This document shows positions 37,028-45,723 of a DNA stretch of 64,000 bases, one piece after another. The notes under the pieces were generated by a model. The model made no database searches. It was not told the origin of the DNA and worked only from the letters and a program-made list of their open reading frames with translations. The DNA is from Thermogutta terrifontis (GTDB lineage Bacteria > Planctomycetota > Planctomycetia > Pirellulales > Thermoguttaceae), in the NCBI RefSeq assembly GCF_002277955.1, contig NZ_CP018477.1:3307206-3371205 (forward strand), given 5' to 3'. The translations under genes were made by a program, and so were the position numbers. Numbering within the stretch: the stretch's first letter is position 1; each line of letters begins with the position of its first letter.

Positions 37028-38833
37028 TCAATGCTCATCCGGACGGGTGACGCGGTCGATTTCCTCTATTGTAGTCCGGCCGCTCAAAACTTTCCGCCAA
37101 GCGTCCTGACGGAGCGTGATCATGCCTTCTTCGATGGCGGCCTGACGGATCGCCCAACTGCTCGCCCGATCGTGCGCCAGCTCACGAATCCGCTCGCTGC
37201 TGACCAGGAGCTCAAAAATACCGATTCGGCCTTTGTACCCCACGTGCCGGCACGCCCGACAACCTACCGCCCTGTACAGCAAGACGCCTTCCTCGAGAAT
37301 CTCCTTGGGGAAATCACGCGGCAGTTCCTCGGGTTTTGGCCGATATGGTTCCTTGCATTCCGGACACAGGGTGCGGACCAATCGCTGGGCCATCACCGCC
37401 TCGACGGTACTCGACACCAGAAAAGGCTCCACCCCCATATCGGTCAAACGGGTAAAGGCCCCCGCGGCATCATTGGTGTGCAGAGTGCTGAACACAAGGT
37501 GACCGGTGAGGGATGCCTGGATGGCGTTCTCGGCAGTCTCCAGATCGCGGATCTCACCCACCAGAATCACATCCGGGTCATGCCGCAGGATGCTCCGCAA
37601 GGAGTTAGCGAAAGTCAGCCCGATTTTGGGGTGCACCTGAATCTGATTGATTCCTTCCAACTGATATTCGACGGGGTCTTCAGTGGTGATGATCTTGATC
37701 GACTCGTCGCGAATCTCCAGCAGAGCGCTGTAGAGCGTGGTCGTCTTACCAGAACCCGTCGGACCGGTCACCAGGATGATGCCGTGGGGCAGGTTGATCA
37801 ATTCGTGGAATTTCTGGTAAACATCCTCTTCCATGCCTAGCTTGCGGAGGTTGAACTCCATCGCCCCTTTATCGAGCAGACGGAGCACAACCCCCTCGCC
37901 GTGGATCATGGGGATGACCGAGACACGCACGTCCACCTCGCGACCTGCCACCCGCAATTGGATTCGGCCGTCCTGCGGGAGACGACGCTCCGCAATATTG
38001 AGACGGGCCATGATCTTGAGGCGGCTGATGATGGCAGCCTGGAAACGGTTGATCTCCGGGGGAACCGGCTGCGGATGGAGAACGCCGTCGATGCGGTAAC
38101 GGATTTTCAGTCCCGAGGGCTGCGACTCGATGTGGACGTCGCTCGCCCGCAGTTCAATCGCCTCCAGCAGAATCTCGTTGACCAGGCGAACGACCGACGG
38201 TTCCTGGGCGAGCTGAGACAGCTCCGATCCATCTGTCTCAATTTCTTCCAGCAATTCGATCTGATTTTCTTCTTCCTGCTGACTCTGGGCGATCAGTTCG
38301 TCGATTGTCTCTCCGCCGACCCCGAGATAGGTCTTAATAAGCTTGGCGATTTCCGCCCGCGAGGCAAGGACGGGGACGACGGTTTTCCCCGTTGCGGTTG
38401 CTAGTTCGTCGAGGGGGTAAAGATTAAATGGGTCGCTCGTGGCAACCACCAGGGTGCCGTTTTCCTCCTTAATTGGGAACAGCGATTCCCGATAGATGAA
38501 TTTCACCGGGAAATTTCGCAGAATGCTGGGATCGATTTTGACTTCCGAAAGATCGACGTACTCAATGCCGAGCTCTTCCCCCAGCGCGCGGAGCGCTTCC
38601 TCTTCCGTGAGCAACCCCAGCCCAACGGCCGCCTGATCGAGACGCCGTCCTTCGCCCTGATTGCGCCGGGCAAGCTGCAACTGCTGGGGGGTCAAAAGTC
38701 CTTTTCGCACGAGAATTTCACCGGCTTCCATCGAAACGTCACTCTTCGTCAAACGGCTTAGCCCCTGGGTGTCCGATTGCTCGGACCGCTGCGGAGAAAA
38801 CGCGGACAACTCGTCGCCCTGACGAACCTCCAT
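37028..38833 (-). CDS. gspE: Type II secretion / type IV pilus assembly ATPase GspE
   Basis: 601 residues from an ATG at 38833; an alternative ATG lies 34 codons in. An N-terminal MshEN-type region ([41 protein letters not shown]) precedes the RecA-like motor. Motor motifs: [23 protein letters not shown], Walker [11 protein letters not shown] (about 355), Asp box EDPVEY, Walker [15 protein letters not shown], His box [10 protein letters not shown]. Two Cys pairs, CPEC (about 491) and CRAC (about 526), form the zinc site seen in GspE/PilB. It energises pseudopilus extension and is the first gene of the operon. Confidence 0.95.
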   Translation of the reverse strand: MEVRQGDELSAFSPQRSEQSDTQGLSRLTKSDVSMEAGEILVRKGLLTPQQLQLARRNQGEGRRLDQAAVGLGLLTEEEALRALGEELGIEYVDLSEVKIDPSILRNFPVKFIYRESLFPIKEENGTLVVATSDPFNLYPLDELATATGKTVVPVLASRAEIAKLIKTYLGVGGETIDELIAQSQQEEENQIELLEEIETDGSELSQLAQEPSVVRLVNEILLEAIELRASDVHIESQPSGLKIRYRIDGVLHPQPVPPEINRFQAAIISRLKIMARLNIAERRLPQDGRIQLRVAGREVDVRVSVIPMIHGEGVVLRLLDKGAMEFNLRKLGMEEDVYQKFHELINLPHGIILVTGPTGSGKTTTLYSALLEIRDESIKIITTEDPVEYQLEGINQIQVHPKIGLTFANSLRSILRHDPDVILVGEIRDLETAENAIQASLTGHLVFSTLHTNDAAGAFTRLTDMGVEPFLVSSTVEAVMAQRLVRTLCPECKEPYRPKPEELPRDFPKEILEEGVLLYRAVGCRACRHVGYKGRIGIFELLVSSERIRELAHDRASSWAIRQAAIEEGMITLRQDAWRKVLSGRTTIEEIDRVTRPDEH

Positions 38834-39253
38834 TCCCCGGATCTGCTGTCCGATCTCTCACCGTCTATTGCGGCGGTCGCTAAAAATGGCGACCGCCACC
38901 CGTTTGTTCCTCAGCAGCACGCCAACCAGGCAGGTCTAACCAAACGCGCTTCAGGTGGGACTGGCACGGAGGGGAATGTGAGCGAGCCCATTCGGTCACT
39001 GAGCCCGCTCATTTAACCATTGCTACCGAGCGAGCTCGCGCACTCGCCCCCACCACCACCCCATGCAATTTTACAGCCAGTCAAACCGCGAGGTTCCATA
39101 AATCCGAACTGAAACCTACTCCGATCACCGAGCGCCAAAGAATTGGGGCCCGTCCATTATTGCATTAGCATGATCACAATACTGATCATATCACTGATTA
39201 TGGATCGGGCCCCGTGGCTCACTCAACTCCAGGGAAACTTATCGACGAGCCGA
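38834..39253. other. Intergenic region gspE / Spy-like gene
   Basis: About 420 bases upstream of gspE and downstream of the Spy-like gene (both minus). It must contain the gsp operon promoter, which I could not identify. The clear structure is the hairpin at 39145-39213. Confidence 0.4.
39145..39213. repeat. Nested hairpin between gspE and Spy-like gene
   Basis: Outer arms GGGGCCCGTCCAT (39145-39157) and ATGGATCGGGCCCC (39200-39213) pair over 13 bases with one bulge. Inside, ATGATCA (39170-39176) pairs with TGATCAT (39183-39189). It lies just after the 3' end of the Spy-like gene, so it could be a transcript-end structure, but there is no good T tract. Confidence 0.7.
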
Positions 39254-40003
39254 TCAGGCTCCCCGGTTGCCGCCACCGCGACGGGCGCCCGGGCCACCCG
39301 GACCACCGGGGCCACCAGCCGGTGCCGGGAACAGTTCACTGAAGTCGATATCGATCTTCTCACCGATCATATCGTTCCACTTCTTCTTCTGTTCCTCGGT
39401 CAGCTGGCCCAGCACGGCTTCCTCCACCTTCTGCCGCATTTCACGGAATCGCTCGCGCATTTGGGCGGGATCGGGACGCTCGCCCTGTTGTGGCCGCTGG
39501 CCACGGAGTTCCTCACGAACTTTGTCCCGAGCCTCGCGAATCTTTGTGAGTTGCTCCTCGCTGATCCCCAACTCCTTCCGAACATCTTCCCGTTCCACGG
39601 CCAGGGCAATTCCACCCAACTGGAGCTGAATCTGGTTCAGCCGTTTCTGCTGATGGGGCAAAAGAACATTCTGGATGGCCTTGTTGGTCTCTTCCTGGAG
39701 CTGACGGAACCGCTGCGGGTCGCGCTGGCCACTTTGGAAGGCCTCCCGCATTTTCTCCCGTGCCTGCTCGCTGATCTTTTGCAACTGCGCCTTTTGGTCG
39801 TCTGTTAACTCCAGTTCCTTTTGGATTTTTTCAGACCGCAGGAGGAACTGGACGCCCATTCCACCGCCCGGGGCGAAACCGAAAGGTCCGCCCGGCCCCC
39901 GCTGCCCACCTCGTCCTCCCGGCGGCTGCGCGAGAGCCGTTCCCGCGACCAAAGCCAACCCCAAGCCAAAGACTAACACCGCTGTCCACGCGCGCATCCT
40001 CAT
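39254..40003 (-). CDS. Spy/LTXXQ-like periplasmic protein with Gly-rich ends
   Basis: 249 residues from the ATG at 40003, chosen because GGAGG lies eight bases upstream; a GTG at 40018 falls inside that site. The signal peptide AWTAVLVFGLGLALVAGTALA is cleaved before QPPGG. A Gly/Arg/Pro-rich stretch precedes an all-helical, Gln/Glu/Arg/Lys-rich domain with the LTXXQ-type motif twice: ELTDDQKAQLQKI and QLTEEQKKKWNDM, as in Spy/CpxP/ZraP periplasmic chaperones. The C terminus is again Gly/Pro/Arg-rich. It lies downstream of the ABC permease, separated by 197 bases. A role in envelope stress is inferred from the family. Confidence 0.78.
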   Translation of the reverse strand: MRMRAWTAVLVFGLGLALVAGTALAQPPGGRGGQRGPGGPFGFAPGGGMGVQFLLRSEKIQKELELTDDQKAQLQKISEQAREKMREAFQSGQRDPQRFRQLQEETNKAIQNVLLPHQQKRLNQIQLQLGGIALAVEREDVRKELGISEEQLTKIREARDKVREELRGQRPQQGERPDPAQMRERFREMRQKVEEAVLGQLTEEQKKKWNDMIGEKIDIDFSELFPAPAGGPGGPGGPGARRGGGNRGA

Positions 40004-40169
40004 CTGACAACCCTCCACATGTGCAACACGACACCTCTAAGAAGATCCTACGGGTCGGGTCTGATAGGTCTCTGCCGACCGGAGAGCGTCCACCGCTCTC
40101 CACTGGATATTAACCCGACCTCACCGTGAAAGTTCCGCACCGGTAACCGCGCAATTTTGTACCAATGAG

Positions 40170-40187
40170 ATGGGAATGCATTCCCAT
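40170..40187. promoter_or_regulatory. 18-base perfect palindrome upstream of Spy-like gene
   Basis: ATGGGAATGCATTCCCAT is a perfect 18-base palindrome in the 197-base gap between the ABC permease stop and the Spy-like start. It could be an operator for the Spy-like gene or a structure at the 3' end of the permease transcript. No T tract follows, which favours a protein-binding site. Confidence 0.45.
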
Positions 40188-40200
40188 ACCGGGGGAAAGC

Positions 40201-41517
40201 TTAGACGCCGGAAGCCAGTGCCCGGGCCACATCCGTCCGGTATGCGATAAGGGCAGGCAGATAACCCACAATTGAGGCGAGAATAATCAGCCCCGGGACC
40301 AGCACCAGCTCGATCGGCTGGAAACTGAGGGCGGAAATCTGGACACCGGTTTCTTCAAAAATGACGCCGGAAAAAGCGCCGATCAGGCCGTGGCCCAAAC
40401 AAACTCCGAAAGCCCCACCACCGAGTGACAGAAGGATCGACTCCAGGAGGATGACCGCCATCACCGTCGTCCGCTTGGCCCCCAACGCCCGCATGATCGC
40501 GATCTCCAGACGCCGCTCACTCATCGAGTTATAGATGCTCACCATCAGGCCAATTCCTGCCACAACCACAATGAGGACCGCGAAGATGAGCAGCACGGTC
40601 TGAATATTTCCGAGCAATCCTTCGAACAATTTGGCCACCTCTTCCGCGGGGATGACACACTGGACGCCTGGCTCTCTGCCAACAAGTTGCGGGAGAGCCA
40701 GCGCTTTGGCCGTGTTTGTCCAGTCACGCTTGACCAGAACCGCCGTCAGCAGCTTTTCGTTTTCGGTGTGAGTTGCCTCGGATTCCTCGTGACTCGAACC
40801 TGTTGCGGTGTTCTGTTCTTCGCCCTGGGTTTCCTCTTCAGAGCTTGCTGATGAATGCTGGTCGTGGAGATGGAGCTTCCAAAAGCCCTCGATATTGACA
40901 AAAATTCCCCGGTCATTGGGAGTCCCTGTTGGCTTCAGCACCCCCACGATGGTGAACTGTTCGGGGTGCTCGTGGCCACCCTGGCCGCCGAAGCCATGAG
41001 TAATGCGAAAAGTGTCTCCCACTTTGAGGCCCGCCTTCCGTGCCACAGTTGCCCCGATGACGGCCTCAAAAGGGGCATCATCCCGAAAGTTCCGCCCGTT
41101 TTCTTCGAACTCGTAGGGATGATCGCCCAGGTATCGGAATTCTTCAAACATTTCAGGAACCGTGGCGATCACCGGATAGCCTGCGTAGCTCCCGCCGATG
41201 CACACCGGAATGGCCGCCGCGACTTCGGTGGCGAACTGGCCGTGGTGAAGCTCCTCGTAAACCTGATACGGGATAGTCCCCCGCGGAGGCTGAAGGTAGT
41301 AAACGGTACTGAGTACCAGTTCCAAAGGCCCTCCCTTGGCGGAGCCGACGATCATGTCGTAGCCCTGAGAGCTGCGGCGGAACGAACGATCCAATACGTG
41401 GTAGATCACCAGGACCGCCACCACCAGGGCTACGCCCAGGGCCATCGAAAATGCCGTGAGCACCGACGCCACCGCACGATGTTGAATGCTTCGCCAGGCA
41501 ATTTTCCAGAGAGGCAT
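40201..41517 (-). CDS. MacB/FtsX-type ABC transporter permease with His/Glu-rich loop
   Basis: 438 residues. Topology of the MacB/FtsX/DevC group: one N-terminal helix (VASVLTAFSMALGVALVVAVLVIY), a large periplasmic domain (about 50-300), three C-terminal helices (VLLIFAVLIVVVAGIGLMVSIY, VILLESILLSLGGGAFGVCLG, LVLVPGLIILASIVGYLPALIAY) and the SERRLEIAIMRALGAKR coupling loop. Inside the periplasmic domain is an acidic, His-rich insert (HLHDQHSS, SHEESEATHTE, about 217-255) plus GGQGGHEHPEQ, which could bind metal ions. The ATPase gene lies 76 bases upstream on the same strand. Substrate unknown; lipoprotein, peptide or metal-linked export are all possible. Confidence 0.88.
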   Translation of the reverse strand: MPLWKIAWRSIQHRAVASVLTAFSMALGVALVVAVLVIYHVLDRSFRRSSQGYDMIVGSAKGGPLELVLSTVYYLQPPRGTIPYQVYEELHHGQFATEVAAAIPVCIGGSYAGYPVIATVPEMFEEFRYLGDHPYEFEENGRNFRDDAPFEAVIGATVARKAGLKVGDTFRITHGFGGQGGHEHPEQFTIVGVLKPTGTPNDRGIFVNIEGFWKLHLHDQHSSASSEEETQGEEQNTATGSSHEESEATHTENEKLLTAVLVKRDWTNTAKALALPQLVGREPGVQCVIPAEEVAKLFEGLLGNIQTVLLIFAVLIVVVAGIGLMVSIYNSMSERRLEIAIMRALGAKRTTVMAVILLESILLSLGGGAFGVCLGHGLIGAFSGVIFEETGVQISALSFQPIELVLVPGLIILASIVGYLPALIAYRTDVARALASGV

Positions 41518-41593
41518 ACCCGATGGATCTCTCCTCGATTTGTTTTCTCAACTGTCGGCTTGAACGAATTATGTGAAGTTTTTCGCCTGCTTC

Positions 41594-42298
41594 TTAGCGC
41601 CGCCGGTGGGAAAGAACCAGGTTAATATCGGGAAGATGAACAATGCGGGGGAACTGGCGGGCCACCTCGGGACTGTGCGTCACAAGGATGAGGGCCACAT
41701 TTTCTTCCCGGCAACCTTCCCGCAACAAGTCCAGTACCGCCTGTTGGTTGCTGGAGTCCACATTAGCTGTGGGTTCGTCCGCGAGGATCAGTTTTGGGCG
41801 ATTGGCAAGCGCCCGCGCCACCGAAACGCGCTGCTGCTCCCCAACTGAAAGCTGGCGCGGTTTGTGATGCAGTCGGTGACCCAGTCCGACGCGTTCCAAG
41901 AGCTGTTTGGCTCGTTTGACATCCGGCTTGCCCCGCCCGAACGTCATGCCCAGCAACACATTTTCCAGGGCGGTAAAAGCAGGCAGAAGATTAAAGGTCT
42001 GGAATACGTAGCCGATATTCTCAGCCCGAAATCGGTCACATTCCGCCTCGGAAAGGAGGGTGATATCCCACCCAGCGATACGGACCTGACCTTCATCGGG
42101 ACGACTGATTCCCGCGATGATGTGGAGGAGCGTTGTCTTCCCGCACCCGCTTTCTCCCACGATGACAACCTGTTCCCCCGCTTCGACGGTGAACTCGGGA
42201 ATATCCAGGATGGGGAGTTCCCCGCCGTCCGGCTCTCGGAACGACTTGCGGACATCCTGGAGGAGCAACAGAGGTGCTTGGTCTTGCGGAAATGTCAT
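41594..42298 (-). CDS. ABC transporter ATP-binding protein (LolD/MacB type)
   Basis: 234 residues, a stand-alone nucleotide-binding domain. Walker A GESGCGKTTLLHIIAG, Q-loop in NIGYVFQTFNLLPAFTALENV, signature LSVGEQQRVSVARALANRP, Walker B LILADEPTANVD and the switch His VTHSPEV. The sequence clusters with the LolD/MacB/FtsE group by motif. It is the first gene of a pair with the permease 76 bases downstream, and the Spy-like gene may follow in the same transcript. Start MTFPQDQAPLLLLQDVRKSF is the only reasonable one. Confidence 0.93.
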   Translation of the reverse strand: MTFPQDQAPLLLLQDVRKSFREPDGGELPILDIPEFTVEAGEQVVIVGESGCGKTTLLHIIAGISRPDEGQVRIAGWDITLLSEAECDRFRAENIGYVFQTFNLLPAFTALENVLLGMTFGRGKPDVKRAKQLLERVGLGHRLHHKPRQLSVGEQQRVSVARALANRPKLILADEPTANVDSSNQQAVLDLLREGCREENVALILVTHSPEVARQFPRIVHLPDINLVLSHRRR

Positions 42299-42721
42299 AA
42301 GGCCTACGCCTGTCGCTAGAAAGCCGCAAATTGAGCATCAGCTAACTAGACATTCTCACCCACCGATACGGTGACTCGACAAGGATGGTTCATTTCTCGA
42401 GCACACGGCCGGCGGGCGACGCCTGCCTCCGGACAAATTTTGCTGAGTCCGCCCCGGTTGCAGCACGTGGGGCCTCGATTAGGCCGATTTTACTCTCGAC
42501 GAGGCAGCTTCGGAAACCCAGCCAGAACCACGGTTACCAGAATACCAAAAACAAACGACGACACGGCGGTTTCTACCAGGTGCGTCAGCCGAACACTCGC
42601 CGAAGGCATCAACGTGCAGCATACTTGGCGTAATGAGCTTCCGTTGTGGCCAACCCCGAACCGATTTCGACCCATTCCCACCTTAGTATGGGGCGGTGAG
42701 ATGCCAAAGGTTCGATGCATG
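42299..42721. other. Intergenic DNA before palindrome cluster 3
   Basis: About 420 bases upstream of the ABC ATPase gene. No gene is visible, and the ATPase promoter could not be picked out. From about 42670 the sequence TATGG.GC.GTGAGA.GCCAAAGG announces the repeat family described next. Confidence 0.35.
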
Positions 42722-42837
42722 GTAGGGGCAATTCATGAATTGCCCCTACGGTTGAAAGAGAGTTGATACGAGCAGCTAAAGATCAGTCCGCGAATTGGAG
42801 TATCCAACGTCGACATGTGGACCGTACAAGCAGGTCC
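42670..42837. repeat. Intergenic palindrome cluster 3
   Basis: Contains a perfect 28-base palindrome at 42722-42749 (core GGGCAATTCATGAATTGCCC) and a decayed hairpin GGACCGT-ACAAG-CAGGTCC at 42819-42837 followed by CTCCGAG. The preceding stretch is shared with cluster 2. It lies between the ABC ATPase start and the 3' end of the MsbA-like gene. Confidence 0.83.
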
Positions 42838-42980
42838 CTCCGAGCTGAAATGTCACTCCCGCGGAAGGTCTCGGCAAAGTCTGAGATTCTTACTGGCGGT
42901 AGAGAACAAGGGGAAGAGTCAGCGGACCGAGTTCGTTGTCCGGGCTACCATGCCTCGATCATCTGTCCACTCAAGAGGGA

Positions 42981-45014
42981 TCACGCAGCACGGAGATCTT
43001 CGTATTGCAGCGAATGAAAACGCCGGTAAATGGCCGATCGCGCGAGCAACTCGTCATGGCTGCCAATGTCCACGATTTGGCCGTCTTGCATGAGCATCAC
43101 GCGATCGGCGAGACCGATCGAGCTGAGCCGATGAGTGATCATGATCGTGGTCCGACCAAGAATGAATTTCTCCAGTGCCTCCTGAATGAGTTGCTCGCTT
43201 TCCACGTCGATCTGGCTGGTGGCCTCATCGAGGATAAGGATGGCAGGATCCCGAAGAATTGCCCGGGCCAGCGCGATCCGCTGGCGCTGTCCCCCGGACA
43301 GGCCTACCCCCATCGGACCAACAACCGTGTCGTAACCGTTGGGAAGTTGCTCGATGAAATGATGAGCATGGGCTGCCCGTGCCGCATCAACGGCCTGTTC
43401 ATCGGTGGCGTGGGGCGAACCGTATTTGATGTTGTTGAGGATCGTATCGTGGAAGAGAACCGGCTCCTGGGTTACCAGGCCAATCTGCTTGCGGAGGGAT
43501 CGCAGGCGGATATCCGGAAGCGGGACGCCGTCTAATCGAATTTCTCCCTGCTGGGGATCAAAGAACCGGGGAATAAGCCCCACGAGCGTGCTCTTCCCAC
43601 ACCCGCTTCCACCCACGATGACCAGGGTCTCCCCAAACGGAATCGTGAGGTTAATATCGCGAAGGACTGGCCGACCCGGCACATACCCAAACCAGACGTG
43701 GTCAAACACGAGGTGCTTCCGGTGCCGCGGGATCGATCGAGCGCCCGGCTTTTCCCGAACATCCGGGGCTTTTTCCAGAAGTGCGTAAACGCGATCGGTC
43801 GCCGCAAAGGCGGCCTGGAGGCCCGAGAAGACATCCGAGAGTTTTCGCACCGGATCAGCGGCTCCCGCCAGAAGGGCATAGAAGAGCACGAGTTCCGGCA
43901 TGGACAGCGGTTGTGCGGAAATGGTGATCCCAAGAAAGGTCGTCTTCTGATGGAGAACAAGGTAGGCCCCGGCAATCATGGCGAGGCTGATGATGGTAAT
44001 TCCGAGAACCTCGGTGACCGGATTGGTCAGCGCGTCGTACATTGCAATCTTCATGCCCTTGACATAGTAGCGCCGACACGTATCGAAAAAGCGACGCCGC
44101 TCATAGGGCTCCATGGTGAAGGCTTTGACGATCGGGAGGGCACGCAGTGCCTCCTCCAGGGTTCCATAAAGCTGGGCCATCTCCTCCATCGCCTTGCGAT
44201 TGGCCTTTTTGAGAAGCCGGCCCAGACGCCAGATTGCCCAGCCCGCCGGCGGAACCACCAGCAAAGAGAAGACCAGAAGCGGCCAGCAAATGTAGGCTGC
44301 CGCAGCCAGACAGGCAAACATTTTCAGCGGCTCGCGAGTCATCTTGCCGAGCAGGATTGTCAATCCGCCGTGGATAGCGTTCATGTCGTGCGTGAATCGG
44401 CTCATCATCTGGGCGGCACTTTCCTGGCCTGGCCGATTGAGCTCCAATCGCAGCGCATGGGCAAAGAGCTGACGGCGGAGCTGAAGGATTGTTTGATGAG
44501 CAACTCGAGCCACCAAAATGGAGTTGGTCACCAGCGCAGCACTCTTCAAAACAGTGCCCAGCAGGAGTAAACCGAGAATAAAACAGAGTGTCGAAAAGGG
44601 ATCTCGTGGAGTCAGACGCTGGATCCACGGCCGCAACCACTCGTACTGCCGTTGCCTAAGCTGGACCTGAGCCAGCTCCGCTTCAAGAGCCCGCGTTTGT
44701 TGGGAGAGCCCGCTTTGCGGAGCTTGTCGCGACCCCTGTGACCAAGCTTCCTGATTTGGGGTCGCCTCGCCCCGGGAGTGGGCAATCGCGGCAAGCTGCT
44801 CCTGGATGGCCTGCTGCGCCTGGCGGCATTCTTCGATTTTCAAGTCCACCCAGTAGTGAAGCGATTCCCCGCGGAATGCAACCTCCACAATGGGATAAAT
44901 GGCCGAGATGTTGCCTCCCCACAGGACCCCCACGACCAGGGCTGTGACACTCACGCCCAAGAGCGCCAGGGGCTGTCGCAGGACCAAGCTCAGAATTTTC
45001 CCGAAGTTCTTCAT
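42981..45014 (-). CDS. MsbA-like ABC exporter (fused permease and ATPase)
   Basis: 677 residues from the ATG at 45014 (MKNFGKILSLVLRQPLAL); an upstream start at 45071 adds a poor N terminus. The first membrane helix is followed by an unusually long loop of about 110 residues (Gln/Glu/Arg/Ala-rich, coiled-coil-like) before the remaining helices, which is longer than in typical MsbA. The C-terminal ATPase has Walker A GGSGCGKSTLVGL, Q-loop IGLVTQEPVLFHDTI, signature LSGGQRQRIALARAIL, Walker B ILILDEATSQID, and His switch ITHRLSSI. A half transporter that dimerises to flip lipids or drugs is the usual role. It lies between palindrome clusters 3 and 4. Confidence 0.9.
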   Translation of the reverse strand: MKNFGKILSLVLRQPLALLGVSVTALVVGVLWGGNISAIYPIVEVAFRGESLHYWVDLKIEECRQAQQAIQEQLAAIAHSRGEATPNQEAWSQGSRQAPQSGLSQQTRALEAELAQVQLRQRQYEWLRPWIQRLTPRDPFSTLCFILGLLLLGTVLKSAALVTNSILVARVAHQTILQLRRQLFAHALRLELNRPGQESAAQMMSRFTHDMNAIHGGLTILLGKMTREPLKMFACLAAAAYICWPLLVFSLLVVPPAGWAIWRLGRLLKKANRKAMEEMAQLYGTLEEALRALPIVKAFTMEPYERRRFFDTCRRYYVKGMKIAMYDALTNPVTEVLGITIISLAMIAGAYLVLHQKTTFLGITISAQPLSMPELVLFYALLAGAADPVRKLSDVFSGLQAAFAATDRVYALLEKAPDVREKPGARSIPRHRKHLVFDHVWFGYVPGRPVLRDINLTIPFGETLVIVGGSGCGKSTLVGLIPRFFDPQQGEIRLDGVPLPDIRLRSLRKQIGLVTQEPVLFHDTILNNIKYGSPHATDEQAVDAARAAHAHHFIEQLPNGYDTVVGPMGVGLSGGQRQRIALARAILRDPAILILDEATSQIDVESEQLIQEALEKFILGRTTIMITHRLSSIGLADRVMLMQDGQIVDIGSHDELLARSAIYRRFHSLQYEDLRAA

Positions 45015-45203
45015 GGACGAACAAAGAATTGGCTGGTATCGAAAAAGACGGAGCCGCGATAGGAACGGCACTTCTCCGCTGGGATTTTGGTCGGCAAGTC
45101 TTTCAAATCAGAGGTGTTTTACCAAATTCGCCGAAATCTCAAAAGATCAAACATCGAGAGGGTACCAGCGCGAAAGAGTCCCATAGGCCAGGTGCAACCG
45201 AAC

Positions 45204-45668
45204 CCTCGGAGGGACGCCTCCCACAACGTCCGTTAAACTCGGAGGGGCACGCTTGTCGTGCCCCGGGGAGGTGGCATGGTTGATCCAACATCGGAAGAGC
45301 GGGCCGTGCAACGCCTTCGTCCATCGCAGGGATTGGAGGGCCCGGTTCCACCCAGATCAACGGCAAGGTGGTGAAGGCTAAAGCCTTCACGAAAAAGCGG
45401 CGATAAATCGCCGCACTCCATGGAGTGCGGAGCTTTAGCCCCGCATTCCGCGCGGGACTTCAGTCCCCGTGGAAAGGCGAGGGATGATCGAACGTCAAAC
45501 GGCGGACCCGACGAGCGGGTCCCTCCGACGTTGTAGGGGCAATTCATGAATTGCCCCTACCGGAATGGGAGTGAATTCGGATGGATCATCGAAGGTTGAC
45601 AAGCGGACGTGACAAGCACGTCCCTCCGGAAGAGGTCCCTCCGTTGTGTGGACCTGACGATTGGGTCC
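45204..45668. repeat. Intergenic palindrome cluster 4 (densest array)
   Basis: Most of the gap at 45015-45723. In order: CCCTCGGAGGG (45204-45214); GGGGCACG-CTTGT-CGTGCCCC (45244-45264); GTGAAGGC-TAAA-GCCTTCAC (45371-45390); GCGGCGATAAATCGCCGC (45397-45414); GCACTCCATGGAGTGC (45413-45428); GGGACT-TC-AGTCCC (45454-45467); GGACCCG-ACGAG-CGGGTCC (45505-45523); a perfect 28-base palindrome around CAATTCATGAATTG (45534-45561); GGACGTG-ACAAG-CACGTCC (45605-45623); and GGACCTG-ACGAT-TGGGTCC (45650-45668). Three perfect ACRAG-loop hairpins with different stem sequences occur here side by side. Confidence 0.88.
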
Positions 45669-45723
45669 CGCCCGATTTCGAGAAGCCGGGCCTCAAGGCA
45701 CCATGAGAAATCGCGTGAGGTCT

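Noticed and set aside
39143-39808. Plus-strand frame opposite the Spy-like gene
   Set aside because: Antisense to a gene with signal peptide and LTXXQ motifs; its Leu/Gly-rich sequence is a codon-bias artefact.
45371-45561. CRISPR-like array at the palindrome cluster
   Set aside because: Units differ in sequence and spacing; no repeat of constant length with unique spacers and no cas gene.
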